Part shown: piece after piece, positions 1-9,165 of the stretch
Layout: each line of letters starts with the position of its first letter
Numbering within the stretch: the stretch's first letter is position 1
Assembly: GCF_003515705.1 (NCBI RefSeq)
Contig: NZ_QWEH01000001.1
Location: forward strand, 372,001-436,000
Direction of reading: 5' to 3'
Source: Oceanobacillus profundus
Lineage (GTDB): Bacteria > Bacillota > Bacilli > Bacillales > Amphibacillaceae
DNA length: 64,000 nucleotides
The notes under the pieces: model-generated
What the model was told of the DNA's origin: nothing
Seen by the model: only the letters and a program-made list of their open reading frames with translations
Databases searched by the model: none
Program-made: the position numbers and the translations under genes

Positions 1-791
1 TTGTATAAATAGTTACGCCCGTCACTTAGCATAGCTCCCCATTCAGGTGTAGGTGGCTGAGCACCAAGTCCCAAGAAAGACAATCCACTAGCAGATAAAA
101 TAGCAGTAGCTATATTAAGAGTAGCTTGCACGATAATTGGTGAAGTAATATTTGGAAAAATGTGTTTAAAAATAATCCGAGCATCACTAGCTCCTAAAGC
201 TCTCATCGCATCAATATATTCGAGCTTCTTAACAGATAAAGTAGAACCACGAACAATCCTGGCAAATACAGGTACAGATGAGATAGCAACCGCGATAATA
301 ACATTTTGCAGGCTTCCTCCAAGCACGGTTACGATTGCAAGAGCAAGTAAAATACTAGGAAAAGCAAGTAAGATGTCCATTAATCTCATAAGGATGCTGT
401 CCGTTCTTCCACCATAATATCCAGCGAAAATTCCAATAAGGACTCCGACTGCACCACCGAGTAGAACAGAGAAAAATCCGACAATTAATGTTAGGTTTGT
501 TCCGTGAATAATACGGCTAAAAATATCACGACCAAAGTTATCCGTTCCCAGCCAATTATCTCCTGATGGGGGTTGGAGCTTATTCAGCATATCTTGTGTA
601 TCGGGTTGATATGGTGTGAAGTATGGACCGATTATTGCGACAATTATAAGGAATAAAATTAGAAAACCGCCAACCATAGCTGATTTATTCTTTTTTAGCT
701 TTCGATATACTAATCTCCAATTTTTGAATCGCGGGTTAGGAGGTTTGATCGCGGTTCTAGTGTTTTCGATATGTTCTGTCGACTGACTCAT
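1..791 (-). CDS. ABC transporter permease, DppC/OppC family (3' end beyond window)
   Basis: Inner permease subunit of a peptide/nickel-class ABC importer, embedded in the cytoplasmic membrane. The minus-strand reading frame is open from the ATG at 791 to position 1, so the last few dozen residues are missing. The N-terminus carries the usual RNWRLVYRKLKKNKSA-type cytoplasmic segment, one membrane span, then a periplasm-facing stretch with NWLGTDNFGRDIFSR, typical of OppC/DppC. Later residues include the EAA-loop-like MRALGASDARIIFKHIFPN and FLGLGAQPPTPEWGAML. A GGAAG ribosome site precedes the start. The rest of the transporter must lie to the left of the window. The substrate (dipeptide, oligopeptide or nickel) cannot be told. 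Confidence 0.9.
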   Translation of the reverse strand, partial: MSQSTEHIENTRTAIKPPNPRFKNWRLVYRKLKKNKSAMVGGFLILFLIIVAIIGPYFTPYQPDTQDMLNKLQPPSGDNWLGTDNFGRDIFSRIIHGTNLTLIVGFFSVLLGGAVGVLIGIFAGYYGGRTDSILMRLMDILLAFPSILLALAIVTVLGGSLQNVIIAVAISSVPVFARIVRGSTLSVKKLEYIDAMRALGASDARIIFKHIFPNITSPIIVQATLNIATAILSASGLSFLGLGAQPPTPEWGAMLSDGRNYLY

Positions 792-829
792 AGATTGCTA
801 ACTTCCTTTCATAAGTAGATTAAAAGGTA

Positions 830-967
830 GTTCAAAAAGCCCGGTGAAAAGGACACGTTTAGACGAGAGGTTGACAATGCTCAACACTTTCTGCAGGGCA
901 GAGGTGTGAGCTTAATCATATAACCATCGTCCAAAACTACTATGTATTTTTCATCTGCTTTTTGAAC
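830..967. repeat. 138-bp MITE-like element with perfect 11-bp terminal inverted repeats
   Basis: The ends GTTCAAAAAGC (830-840) and GCTTTTTGAAC (957-967) are exact reverse complements enclosing 116 bp. Pairing stops sharply at both sides, as expected of a transposable-element terminus rather than a hairpin. No clear target-site duplication is visible. Inside is a short inverted repeat, GTTGA/TCAAC (870-885). The minus strand has a 30-codon GTG frame (973-881) without a visible ribosome site. The element sits in the 465-bp gap between two divergent genes. The rest of that gap (968-1256) is AT-rich with no other gene seen. Confidence 0.55.
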
Positions 968-1256
968 ACGCACCTAAATTGCATATTTTTACCCACCATT
1001 TTTCGATTATAACACGAAAAATTGAATTTACAATTTGATTAAAAAGTGGGACTATTGTCGAAAAAAGAAACATACTGGTAAATCAACAATTCGCAATAAA
1101 AATATGTAAATTGGTATTTTTCAGTAATTAAGTCGTCTAATTATTTCGTCTATGGTATGCTAATAACAGAACGAGCATACACATATAGCAATTAAGTGGC
1201 TCATCTAGACAGTAAACCCACTTTACAAAAATGCTTTTAAAAAGGAGTGAGAAAGG

Positions 1257-2315
1257 ATGGCAGACATATTAGAAAGATTAAAAATTACAATTCCGATCAT
1301 TCAAGCTGGTATGGCTGGTGGGATCACGACGCCTGAACTTGTAGCCGCTGTGTCGAATGCTGGTGCGCTTGGAACAATTGGTGCAGGCTACATGAGTACA
1401 CATACATTAAAAGATACGATTCACCGTGTGAAACAATTAACTGACAAACCTTTTGCGGTAAACCTGTTTGCTGCAAATCTCGAAGCCTTCTCAACGGATG
1501 TAGATGAGATGCAAGCACTATTGAACAAACAAAGAGATGAAGTAGGTATAGATACTAAGGAGAATCTAGTAAAAGTGAAGGACTATTTACAAGAGAAAGT
1601 GTATCTGCTTATAAAAGAAAAGGTTCCTATTGTCAGTACAGCTTTTGGTGCACTTTCTTCTGTATTAATAAAACGGTTAAAAGAGAATCACATAATCCTT
1701 ATTGGAATGGCAACAAATGTTGGTGAGGCAAAGCACCTAGAAGATATGGGGTATGACATGGTCGTTGCCCAAGGTGTTGAAGCTGGTGGTCATCGTGGCA
1801 CGTTTGATATTGAAAAGTACCCGAGTGGGAGTAATATTGGTTTGATTACACTAATCCAGTCAATTTTAGAAAATACCTCTTTACCAGTTGCTGCTGCAGG
1901 AGGGATTTATACGAAGAAACAACTGGATGCGCTACTATTAATGGGAGCAAGTGGTGTACAGATGGGGACAAGATTCTTACTGGCTAAAGAGGCTGGAACA
2001 AATAAAACTTATCGGAGAGCATTAATGAAAGCCAGTTATGAAGATACGGTGATAACAAAAGTGTTCTCAGGTAGACCCGCAAGAGCAATTAAAAACAGTT
2101 TCATCGATGAAGTAGAATCAAGTGGGCTAGATATTTTACCTTTTCCAATTCAAAATGAACTAACGAAAGATCTAAGAGCAGCTGGAGCTGAATTTGCCAT
2201 TGCTGATTTACAATCACTTTGGGCTGGTCAAGGAGTAGGGGCATTACATAAAGAAGAAAGCGTGAAAGATATTATCGGATTTTTTGTGGGGAACACAGAA
2301 GTTAAAACGATATAA
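1257..2315 (+). CDS. Nitronate monooxygenase (2-nitropropane dioxygenase family)
   Basis: FMN-dependent TIM-barrel oxygenase that oxidises alkyl nitronates such as propionate-3-nitronate, a detoxification role. At 352 aa it has the family's usual length. The N-terminal PIIQAGMAGGITTPELVAAV segment, the EAGGHRG motif near residue 178 and the AAGGIY and GVQMGTRFL phosphate/FMN-binding segments are all present. Start: ATG eight bases after AGGAGTG. It stands alone, followed by a strong terminator. Related FMN barrels such as FabK share the fold, but the absence of a fatty-acid operon argues against enoyl-ACP reductase. Confidence 0.9.
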   Translation: MADILERLKITIPIIQAGMAGGITTPELVAAVSNAGALGTIGAGYMSTHTLKDTIHRVKQLTDKPFAVNLFAANLEAFSTDVDEMQALLNKQRDEVGIDTKENLVKVKDYLQEKVYLLIKEKVPIVSTAFGALSSVLIKRLKENHIILIGMATNVGEAKHLEDMGYDMVVAQGVEAGGHRGTFDIEKYPSGSNIGLITLIQSILENTSLPVAAAGGIYTKKQLDALLLMGASGVQMGTRFLLAKEAGTNKTYRRALMKASYEDTVITKVFSGRPARAIKNSFIDEVESSGLDILPFPIQNELTKDLRAAGAEFAIADLQSLWAGQGVGALHKEESVKDIIGFFVGNTEVKTI

Positions 2316-2332
2316 CCTGATCATATTAATAA

Positions 2333-2373
2333 ACAGCCAAGAACCTAGATTAACTTAATTTCTTGGCTGTCTT
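2333..2373 (+). terminator. Rho-independent terminator after nitronate monooxygenase gene
   Basis: An 11-bp stem ACAGCCAAGAA (2333-2343) / TTCTTGGCTGT (2360-2370) is followed by CTTT. Confidence 0.85.
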
Positions 2374-2466
2374 TATTCGCTTGTTTAATAGAATGAATAT
2401 AACAATAAATTACAGTAAATGAGGAATTATGATTAAATAACTAAAAAAATGATGCTTTAGAATTAT

Positions 2467-2495
2467 TTGACATCAAATTATCGTTCCGTTACTAT
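2467..2495 (+). promoter_or_regulatory. Sigma-A-type promoter for the TAXI operon
   Basis: A perfect -35 box TTGACA (2467-2472), a 17-bp spacer and a -10 box TACTAT (2490-2495) lie 38 bp upstream of the binding-protein start codon. Confidence 0.7.
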
Positions 2496-2533
2496 ATTAT
2501 TTATTAGAATAGTAAAACAAAAGGGGTGTTTTA

Positions 2534-3481
2534 ATGAGAAAGATAAAATTGTTTTTATCGACAGTATTATTGATGGGGTTTGTATTATTTCTAGCAGCAT
2601 GTAGTGAGGATGAATTTCTCCAAATGCTAACAGGGGGAACTAGTGGTACTTATTACCCGCTTGGTGGTGAAATGGCTACTAATATAACAGAAGCTACAGG
2701 TATTCAGACAGATGCAGTTTCATCGAATGCTTCGGCTGATAATGTAATCGCTTTAAGTGAGGGAGATGCTGAGTTAGCGTTTGTACAAACGGACGTTATG
2801 TCAAATGCGATTGATGGAATAAACTCTTTCGAAGGTAATCCGATTGATAATGTACTTGCAATTGGAGCACTTTATCCAGAAACAATTCAAATTGTTACAA
2901 CTGCAGACTCTGGTATTGCATCTGTAGAAGATTTGGCAGGGAAATCTGTTTCAGTTGGTGCACCAGGATCGGGAACATATGTGAATGCAGAGCAAATTCT
3001 TGAAATTCATGGAATGACTATGGATGATATCGACCCGCAAAACCTTGACTTCGGTGAATCTACTGGAGGAATCCAAGACGGTACTATCGATGCTGCTTTT
3101 ATTACAGCAGGTACGCCAACAGGTGCTGTTGAAGGGCTGTCTGCTACAGTAGACGTTTCGGTCGTTCCAATTGCTCAGGATAAAATTGATGAAATGATTG
3201 AACAATATCCGTATTATGCTGCTGACACGATTTCAGCAGGAACATATGGCTTAGATGAAGACGTAAACACGGTTGCGGTGTTAGCAATGCTTGCGGTAGT
3301 AGATAGCGTTTCAGAAGATACAGTTTATGACATCACGAAAGCTATTTACGAAAATGCAGATAGCATGGCGCATGATAAGGCTCAATTTATTAAGTTGGAA
3401 ACTGCGTTAGATGGTATCGGAATTGATGTACATCCAGGAGCGCAAAAGTATTATGAGGAAGAAGGTATAAGTGTAGAATAG
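2534..3481 (+). CDS. TAXI-family TRAP transporter solute-binding lipoprotein
   Basis: Extracytoplasmic substrate-binding component of a TRAP-T secondary transporter of the TAXI type. A hydrophobic leader ends in the lipobox LAAC, so the mature protein should be lipid-anchored at Cys23 on the outer face of the membrane. The mature start has the TAXI hallmark TGGTSGTYYPLGGEMA, and later segments match the NMT1/TAXI fold (VSVGAPGSGTYVNAEQIL, GIQDGTIDAAFITAGTPT). Length of 315 aa is normal. It is followed by a terminator-like hairpin and then by DUF1850 and the fused permease, the standard partners. Ligand unknown; dicarboxylates or glutamate are known for relatives. Confidence 0.92.
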   Translation: MRKIKLFLSTVLLMGFVLFLAACSEDEFLQMLTGGTSGTYYPLGGEMATNITEATGIQTDAVSSNASADNVIALSEGDAELAFVQTDVMSNAIDGINSFEGNPIDNVLAIGALYPETIQIVTTADSGIASVEDLAGKSVSVGAPGSGTYVNAEQILEIHGMTMDDIDPQNLDFGESTGGIQDGTIDAAFITAGTPTGAVEGLSATVDVSVVPIAQDKIDEMIEQYPYYAADTISAGTYGLDEDVNTVAVLAMLAVVDSVSEDTVYDITKAIYENADSMAHDKAQFIKLETALDGIGIDVHPGAQKYYEEEGISVE

Positions 3482-3504
3482 ACTGTTTCTATTTATAGGT
3501 TGCT

Positions 3505-3553
3505 ATAGCCGGCTGTCCGTCCTTTTATAAGGAAATGGCTGTCGGCTATTTTT
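3505..3553 (+). terminator. Hairpin between TAXI binding protein and DUF1850 (partial terminator)
   Basis: Outer stem TAGCCG/CGGCTA and inner TCCTT/AAGGA with an internal mismatched loop, followed by TTTTTG. It probably lowers readthrough so that the binding protein is made in excess over the permease, a common arrangement; that role is inferred. Confidence 0.6.
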
Positions 3554-3619
3554 GCCAAATAGATAGGCAGTTATATGACTAATCATTGAATAATGAAAGC
3601 ATGATCTAGGTGAAACGTT

Positions 3620-4153
3620 ATGTTACATAAAAAAAAGATTATCATTATTATTTTTATCATAGCAAGTTTATTAGGCATTTTTCTATTTGCTCCAGTCGGT
3701 ACTGCTCTTGTTTTCTATGAAAAAAACACAAATGAACTGGCAGCGTTTAAACCAATAGAAATAGGTGACAAATTTCAGATCATCTTTACACATTCCATTC
3801 ACTTAACAGATGTTGCAGAAAAATATATCGTTACGGAAAACCTTGATATACAGCAATACGAAATTGTCTATGAGGAATTTGGTATTGGCATGCCTGCTAA
3901 TGCGGGAGAAGGAGAAACATTTGTCTATGAGGATGGAAAATATCATGTGAGAGACTTAGAAAATTACTTTGCTTCGATGAAAATTCGCAACGGAAAAACT
4001 GTTTCAGAAAATCGATTCTTATGGGAGTCAAATTCGGGACAGGAGCATATGGTCTGGTTTAATGATTATTTTGATCCTGGTGATTGGTTTACAGTGAAGG
4101 TAGAAAAAATCACATTATGGAAATATGTGAGAGGAGTAGAGATCCATGAGTAA
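3620..4153 (+). CDS. DUF1850 protein of the TAXI-TRAP operon
   Basis: A 177-aa DUF1850-type protein of unknown biochemical role, commonly encoded beside TAXI-TRAP permeases. One N-terminal membrane span (about residues 5-30) precedes an extracytoplasmic domain with the family-like motif FTHSIHLTDVAEKY, then EYGIGMP-like EEFGIGMPANAGEG. The C-terminal end overlaps the start of the permease by 8 bp, which implies translational coupling. A link to assembly or regulation of the transporter is only inferred from conserved neighbourhood. Confidence 0.82.
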   Translation: MLHKKKIIIIIFIIASLLGIFLFAPVGTALVFYEKNTNELAAFKPIEIGDKFQIIFTHSIHLTDVAEKYIVTENLDIQQYEIVYEEFGIGMPANAGEGETFVYEDGKYHVRDLENYFASMKIRNGKTVSENRFLWESNSGQEHMVWFNDYFDPGDWFTVKVEKITLWKYVRGVEIHE

Positions 4154-6161
4154 AAACAAAGAAACAAAGCAATTAACATTCGAAGAGCAACAGGAACTTA
4201 TGCAAAAATATGATGCTGAATCAAATACACGAAATGTTGGTGGCTTTATTGCTAAAGTAATCTTTTTTGTATTAATTGCTTTCTCTCTTTTCCAAATTTA
4301 TACAGGAGTATTCGGTCAACAAACAGCTTACATTCAACGAACAGTCCATTTAGGCTTTGCATTGACACTTATCTTTCTATTATTTCCTGCCCGAAGAAAA
4401 ACAAAAAGGCAGACAATACCTTGGTATGACTATGCTCTTGCATCATTATCCATTGTTGTCTGTGGATATTGGCCGGTATTCTATGAGTCCTTAGTTCAAC
4501 AAGTAGGGGGCATTGATGGCACGCAAGTAATCATAGGTGGGGTTGCAGTACTATTAGTTTTAGAAGCTGCCAGAAGAGCCGTTGGCATGCCAATAACAAT
4601 AATTGCTGGATTATTTCTTGTGTATGCTATTTTGGGTCCGTTTATGCCAGGAATGCTTGCACATCGGGGGTTAAGCTTCCAGCAATTAATTCAATCTATG
4701 TTTTTTACAACAGAGGGTATCCTTGGTACTCCATTACAAGTATCATCTACGTATATTTTCTTATTCTTATTATTTGGCGCTTTTTTAGTTCAAACAGGAG
4801 TTGGAAACTATTTTAATGACTTGGCGATTTCGATTGCTGGTCGCCGGATTGGAGGACCCGCAAAAGTTGCGATATTTTCTAGTGCGCTGAACGGAACAAT
4901 TTCTGGAAGCTCTGTAGCGAATACGGTTACAACGGGTGCGTATACGATTCCAATGATGAAAAAGCTTGGATATAAGAAAGATTTTGCGGGGGCGGTAGAA
5001 GCGGCAGCATCCACCGGCGGGCAAATTATGCCGCCAATTATGGGAGCGGCAGCATTTCTAATGATTGAGTTTGCGGGAGAAAGCTATTGGAATATAGCGA
5101 AAGCAGCAACAATCCCAGCTATTCTGTATTTCTCCGGTATTTGGATTATGACGCATTTTGAAGCGAAGCGAATGGGCCTTCTTGGATTACCGAAGGAAGA
5201 AATCCCAAGTAAAATATCTGTACTGAAGAAAATCCATTTATTACTGCCAATACTGGCAATTGTTTACTTTTTATTTATTGGTATAAGTGTTGAACGTGCA
5301 GCAATCTATGGGATTATAGCCACCATTATTGTAAGTTTGTTTCGAAAGGATACACGAATTACACCGAGTAAGTTTATTGTTGCATTGGAGTCAGGTGCGC
5401 GAACAGCGTTAGGGGTTGCAGCAGCCACGGCCTGTGCCGGAATTATTGTAGGGGTCGTTACAAAAACAGGTTTAGGGCTAAAATTAGGAAATGGTCTTGT
5501 TAGCATTGCAGGAACCATTGCAGGTTCACCAGAAATTCAGTTGATGTTAACCTTGTTCTTCACAATGATTACGTCGATCATTATTGGAATGGGATCTCCG
5601 ACAACAGCAAATTACATTATTACATCGACTATTGCTTTACCGGCAATCATTGCATTAAATGGAGAACTGGATGTAGCAATTCCTGTTTTAGCTGCACATA
5701 TGTTTGTGTTCTACTTTGGTATTGTTGCGGATATTACACCGCCAGTGGCACTCGCGGCTTTTGCAGCGAGTGGAATATCTGGAGGAGATCCGATCCGTAC
5801 GGGACTAAATGCATCGAAGCTAGCGATTGCTGCTTTTATCATACCGTATATGTTTGTTCTTAACCCGACACTATTGATGATAGAAGGAAACTTTCTCGAT
5901 ATTGGCTGGTCACTCATTACGGCCATGATTGGAATGGTTGCGGTTGGTGCAGGTCTCATTGGATTTTGGTATCGGAAAATTAACTGGTTTGAAAGGATTA
6001 TTTCAGTAGTTACTGGATTGCTGTTAATGTATCCAGAAGGCTATTCCGATACAATTGGCTTTATTGCTTTTGTTATATTAGTGGCTATTCAGTTTATGAC
6101 AAAAGATAAAGGCCAAAATAATCAGCGTGGGAATCTGGAAAAAGCAGGGTCTGCAGGATAA
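4146..6161 (+). CDS. TRAP transporter fused permease (4TM + 12TM)
   Basis: Membrane component of the TAXI-TRAP system, in which the small DctQ-like and large DctM-like subunits are one 671-aa chain. The N-terminal third has about four to five membrane spans. The rest has the DctM pattern, including ISGSSVANTVTTGAYTIPMM and GGQIMPPIMGAAAFLM near residues 255-305 and the second-half GMGSPTTANYIITS motif. Import should be driven by the sodium or proton gradient rather than ATP. Its ATG lies inside the end of the DUF1850 gene. A terminator follows. Confidence 0.93.
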   Translation: MSKNKETKQLTFEEQQELMQKYDAESNTRNVGGFIAKVIFFVLIAFSLFQIYTGVFGQQTAYIQRTVHLGFALTLIFLLFPARRKTKRQTIPWYDYALASLSIVVCGYWPVFYESLVQQVGGIDGTQVIIGGVAVLLVLEAARRAVGMPITIIAGLFLVYAILGPFMPGMLAHRGLSFQQLIQSMFFTTEGILGTPLQVSSTYIFLFLLFGAFLVQTGVGNYFNDLAISIAGRRIGGPAKVAIFSSALNGTISGSSVANTVTTGAYTIPMMKKLGYKKDFAGAVEAAASTGGQIMPPIMGAAAFLMIEFAGESYWNIAKAATIPAILYFSGIWIMTHFEAKRMGLLGLPKEEIPSKISVLKKIHLLLPILAIVYFLFIGISVERAAIYGIIATIIVSLFRKDTRITPSKFIVALESGARTALGVAAATACAGIIVGVVTKTGLGLKLGNGLVSIAGTIAGSPEIQLMLTLFFTMITSIIIGMGSPTTANYIITSTIALPAIIALNGELDVAIPVLAAHMFVFYFGIVADITPPVALAAFAASGISGGDPIRTGLNASKLAIAAFIIPYMFVLNPTLLMIEGNFLDIGWSLITAMIGMVAVGAGLIGFWYRKINWFERIISVVTGLLLMYPEGYSDTIGFIAFVILVAIQFMTKDKGQNNQRGNLEKAGSAG

Positions 6162-6171
6162 AATTTAATAT

Positions 6172-6207
6172 GAAGGTGATCAGGATCTTATCTGATCACC
6201 TTTCTTT
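6172..6207 (+). terminator. Terminator of the TAXI-TRAP operon
   Basis: A 10-bp stem AAGGTGATCA (6173-6182) / TGATCACCTT (6193-6202) is followed by TCTTTG. Confidence 0.85.
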
Positions 6208-6275
6208 GATTTCTTATGTTAATGCGCTATGCTTAAACATAAGATTTATATAATAGAAGAAAGAGGATTAACATC

Positions 6276-7616
6276 ATGAAGCAATATGATTTTACAGAAG
6301 GGAATATATTCAAGCAGCTAATTCGGTTTTCTTGGCCAATTATGTTTACAAATTTATTGCAAACGTCCTACCAGCTGATCGATAGTTTGTGGGTCGGAAA
6401 CTTGCTTGGTGCCACTGCATTGGGAGCAGTAGCAGTATCGGGAACCATTTTGTTTACGGTACTTTCATTTATAATTGGTTTGAATAATGCAGCACTTACC
6501 ATTCTGTCACAGCAAAAAGGAAAGGATAATGAAACAGGATTAAAACGATACTTAAATGCATTTGTCGTAATTCTAACAACGATAGCGATTGTGTTAGGTG
6601 CCATAGGATACTTTTTTTCAGAACAGTTTCTAAGTATGCTTGGTACACCGGAAGTTATGATGGAACAAGCAAATGCTTATTTACAAATTAACTTTATTGG
6701 GATTTTATTCCTGTTTGGTTATAATTTTATTAGCACGGTTCTTCGGGCTTTGGGTGATAGTAAAACGCCGGTACGCTTTGTTATGATTGCTGTGGCGCTT
6801 AATACGGTGCTCGATCCAATATTTATAAGTGTGTTTAATTGGGGAGTAGAAGGTGCGGCATATGCAACTGTATTATCGCAAGGAGTCGCTTTTCTATATG
6901 GTTTGATTTATATTTTATCTAAAAAGCTTGCTCCGTTTAGTATGCCAACATTACCAGCTAAAGCTGAAGTTGGATTGATTTTGAACCTTGGGATTCCTTC
7001 AGGTTTACAAATGTCTGTTATTTCAGCAGGATCAGCAGCAATTATGAGTGTTGTTACAGGATTTGGTGGTGGCGTTGTTGCTGGATTTAGTGCAGCTCAG
7101 CGTTTGGATAGTTTACTAATGCAGCCTGCACATGCACTTAGTACTGCTGTTAGTAGTATGGCAGGACAGAACATTGGCGTAAAAAATTGGTCTCGTGTAA
7201 AAGGGATCGCGAAGTATGGGGTGCTCTACAACTTCTCTATTATGCTAGCAAACGGTATTGTTGTTGTATTTTTGGCTGAATATGGTGTCAAACTGTTTAT
7301 CCGGGATGAATCGGCAGTGGAGTTTGGTAAGACGTACTTACAAATTATTGCTTTGTGCTATCCGTTTTTAGGAATTAATTTTATCTTAAATGGAATCGTT
7401 CGTGCGGCAGGTGCAATGTATCAAGTGCTTGTACTTAATATTATTTCATTTTGGGTATTGCGGTATCCGCTAACAGCCTTATTTGCGATGTTATTTGGTG
7501 AGATTGGAATAGCAATCGGAATGGGAGCAAGCTTTGTGATTAGCAGTGTGATTGCTATTGGATACTATCGATTCGGTAAATGGCGAGAGAAAGAATTGTT
7601 TAAAAAAAGTAAATAA
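6276..7616 (+). CDS. MATE family efflux transporter
   Basis: Multidrug/cation antiporter of the MATE (NorM/DinF) class: 446 aa with about 12 predicted membrane spans and the internal two-fold repeat typical of the family. Recognisable segments are the N-terminal RFSWPIMFTNLLQTSYQLID with SLWVGNLLGATALGAVAVS, and the GLNNAALTILSQQKG that follows. Export is normally coupled to Na+ or H+. An AGGATT ribosome site precedes the ATG. The next gene begins 14 bp later, so it heads a small unit with the following membrane protein and lysozyme-like gene. Substrate unknown. Confidence 0.92.
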   Translation: MKQYDFTEGNIFKQLIRFSWPIMFTNLLQTSYQLIDSLWVGNLLGATALGAVAVSGTILFTVLSFIIGLNNAALTILSQQKGKDNETGLKRYLNAFVVILTTIAIVLGAIGYFFSEQFLSMLGTPEVMMEQANAYLQINFIGILFLFGYNFISTVLRALGDSKTPVRFVMIAVALNTVLDPIFISVFNWGVEGAAYATVLSQGVAFLYGLIYILSKKLAPFSMPTLPAKAEVGLILNLGIPSGLQMSVISAGSAAIMSVVTGFGGGVVAGFSAAQRLDSLLMQPAHALSTAVSSMAGQNIGVKNWSRVKGIAKYGVLYNFSIMLANGIVVVFLAEYGVKLFIRDESAVEFGKTYLQIIALCYPFLGINFILNGIVRAAGAMYQVLVLNIISFWVLRYPLTALFAMLFGEIGIAIGMGASFVISSVIAIGYYRFGKWREKELFKKSK

Positions 7617-7630
7617 ATTGGAGCAATTTA

Positions 7631-8065
7631 ATGAAACGATTATGTAATCTTATAAGTAGTGGCATCATTTCCGGTTTAGTACTGGGTATATTTTTGAAGA
7701 TGGTGGAACTTTTTACAGGGAAAGCGGTTTATGTTCTGTTATTAAATGTAGATTATATTCCTATTATAAAAGAATGGAACATGCATGAGGCTATTGAATT
7801 TGGCTTGCATTTGATTGTTTCTATTATACTTGTACTATGTATCTACTTTTTGCTTGAAAGGTGGAAGCTTCAAAATCAAATGCTGCCATACATAATCGTA
7901 AATGTTCTGATTGGATGTATCCTCTATTTTACAACGCAATTATCAGAGCGCACTCCAGATTTGATGGATAGGACTGCATTTTTGTTTTGGGCTGTTGGAC
8001 ATCTCATCTATGGGGTTGTTGTCTGGCTGTTGATACAGTTATTGTTGAGGGAAAAGGAAAGATAG
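7631..8065 (+). CDS. Conserved four-helix membrane protein of unknown function
   Basis: Not recognised with certainty. The 144-aa chain has four predicted membrane spans (about residues 8-28, 52-75, 85-103 and 115-138) and short charged ends. The closing GHLIYGVVVWLL segment is reminiscent of YagU/DUF1440-type membrane proteins, but the similarity is only by eye. It begins 14 bp after the MATE gene and ends three bases before the lysozyme-like gene, so it is very likely cotranscribed with both. The start is supported by GGAGCAATTT before the ATG. Confidence 0.7.
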   Translation: MKRLCNLISSGIISGLVLGIFLKMVELFTGKAVYVLLLNVDYIPIIKEWNMHEAIEFGLHLIVSIILVLCIYFLLERWKLQNQMLPYIIVNVLIGCILYFTTQLSERTPDLMDRTAFLFWAVGHLIYGVVVWLLIQLLLREKER

Positions 8066-8068
8066 TAT

Positions 8069-8695
8069 ATGAAGCTAAAACGGAAGATACAAAAGATAAC
8101 AAAGCAAACCTTCAGTGTAGTGTTTATTTTAATTGGTGTATTTTTACTAGTGTCGTTTTTGACTTTTGAAAAACAAGAGGAATTCCGTCCTGAAAGATCA
8201 TCTCCCTTAATCAGTGAAGAAGTTCGGAGCTATAAGCCTTTAATTGAAACCTACGCGAAGGAATATGGTGTTGAAGATTATGTCGATGTTCTGCAAGCAA
8301 TGATGATGCAGGAATCAGGTGGGAGAGGCAATGATCCGATGCAATCGTCGGAAAGCTATTGTGGAGAAATTGGGTGTATTAAGGATCCTGAGCTTTCTAT
8401 TAAACAAGGGGTCTATTATTTTTCGAAAACATTGGCGGATGCAGATGATGACCTAGAACTTGCCATCCAATCGTATAATTTCGGCAGAGGATTTATTGAT
8501 TATGTTCATGCAGAAACTGGACGCTACTCACAGGATATTGCAATTGCATTTTCTAAAGAAATGTATGAGAACGCTTCTGATCCAACCATCTATACATGTC
8601 TGCGGGAAGAAGCAAAGCAATACGACGCCTGCTACGGAGATATATACTATGTCAGATCTGTTATGCAGTATAAAGATGTATTAGCTCCTGAATGA
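8069..8695 (+). CDS. Membrane-anchored lysozyme-like protein (CwlT N-domain type)
   Basis: A 208-aa protein with a single N-terminal membrane anchor (about residues 13-33) and an extracellular lysozyme-like domain of the kind found at the N-terminus of CwlT. The domain includes DVLQAMMMQESGGRGNDPMQ, where the Glu of QESGG is the likely catalytic acid, and AIQSYNFGRGFIDY. It should cleave glycan strands of peptidoglycan. CwlT itself also carries an NlpC/P60 domain, which is missing here, so this is a stand-alone muramidase. It has AAAGGAAAG as ribosome site and follows the preceding gene by three bases. Confidence 0.82.
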   Translation: MKLKRKIQKITKQTFSVVFILIGVFLLVSFLTFEKQEEFRPERSSPLISEEVRSYKPLIETYAKEYGVEDYVDVLQAMMMQESGGRGNDPMQSSESYCGEIGCIKDPELSIKQGVYYFSKTLADADDDLELAIQSYNFGRGFIDYVHAETGRYSQDIAIAFSKEMYENASDPTIYTCLREEAKQYDACYGDIYYVRSVMQYKDVLAPE

Positions 8696-8770
8696 AGAAT
8701 AGCGAAGAAACTGGTATGATTATAGAAAAGAAAGAATTTAGACAAAACAAATACAATGGGAGGAATTCAA

Positions 8771-9148
8771 ATGGTGAAAGTAATTCAAACAGAAAAAGCA
8801 CCAGCAGCAATTGGACCGTATTCACAAGCAATTCAGGCAGGAGATTTTGTCTATGTGTCAGGACAGATTCCGATAGATCCAGCATCAGGTGAAATTGTTG
8901 ATGGTATTGCAAATCAAACCAAACAAGTACTTGAAAATTTAAAAGCAATTTTGGCAGAAGCGGAAAGCGATTTTTCTCAAGTTGTTAAATTTACGATTTA
9001 TTTATCTTCAATGGATCATTTTGCTGAGGTAAATGAAATTTATGGCAGCTTTCTAACAGAGCCATATCCGGCTAGAGCAACTGTTGAGGTAAGCCGACTA
9101 CCCAAGGATGTTTTAGTTGAAATGGATGTCGTAGCATATACCAAATAA
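8771..9148 (+). CDS. ridA: RidA family reactive intermediate deaminase
   Basis: Small trimeric enzyme (125 aa from this start) that hydrolyses reactive enamine/imine intermediates such as 2-aminoacrylate. The YjgF/RidA hallmarks are visible: [20 protein letters not shown] near the start, the conserved Arg in [20 protein letters not shown], and the acidic C-terminus. An ATG five codons earlier is open in frame, but GGGAGG (8758-8763) sits inside that extension and is correctly spaced only from the ATG at 8771. The iron alcohol dehydrogenase follows after 17 bp. Confidence 0.93.
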   Translation: MVKVIQTEKAPAAIGPYSQAIQAGDFVYVSGQIPIDPASGEIVDGIANQTKQVLENLKAILAEAESDFSQVVKFTIYLSSMDHFAEVNEIYGSFLTEPYPARATVEVSRLPKDVLVEMDVVAYTK

Positions 9149-9165
9149 TATTGGAGGAATCTAAT

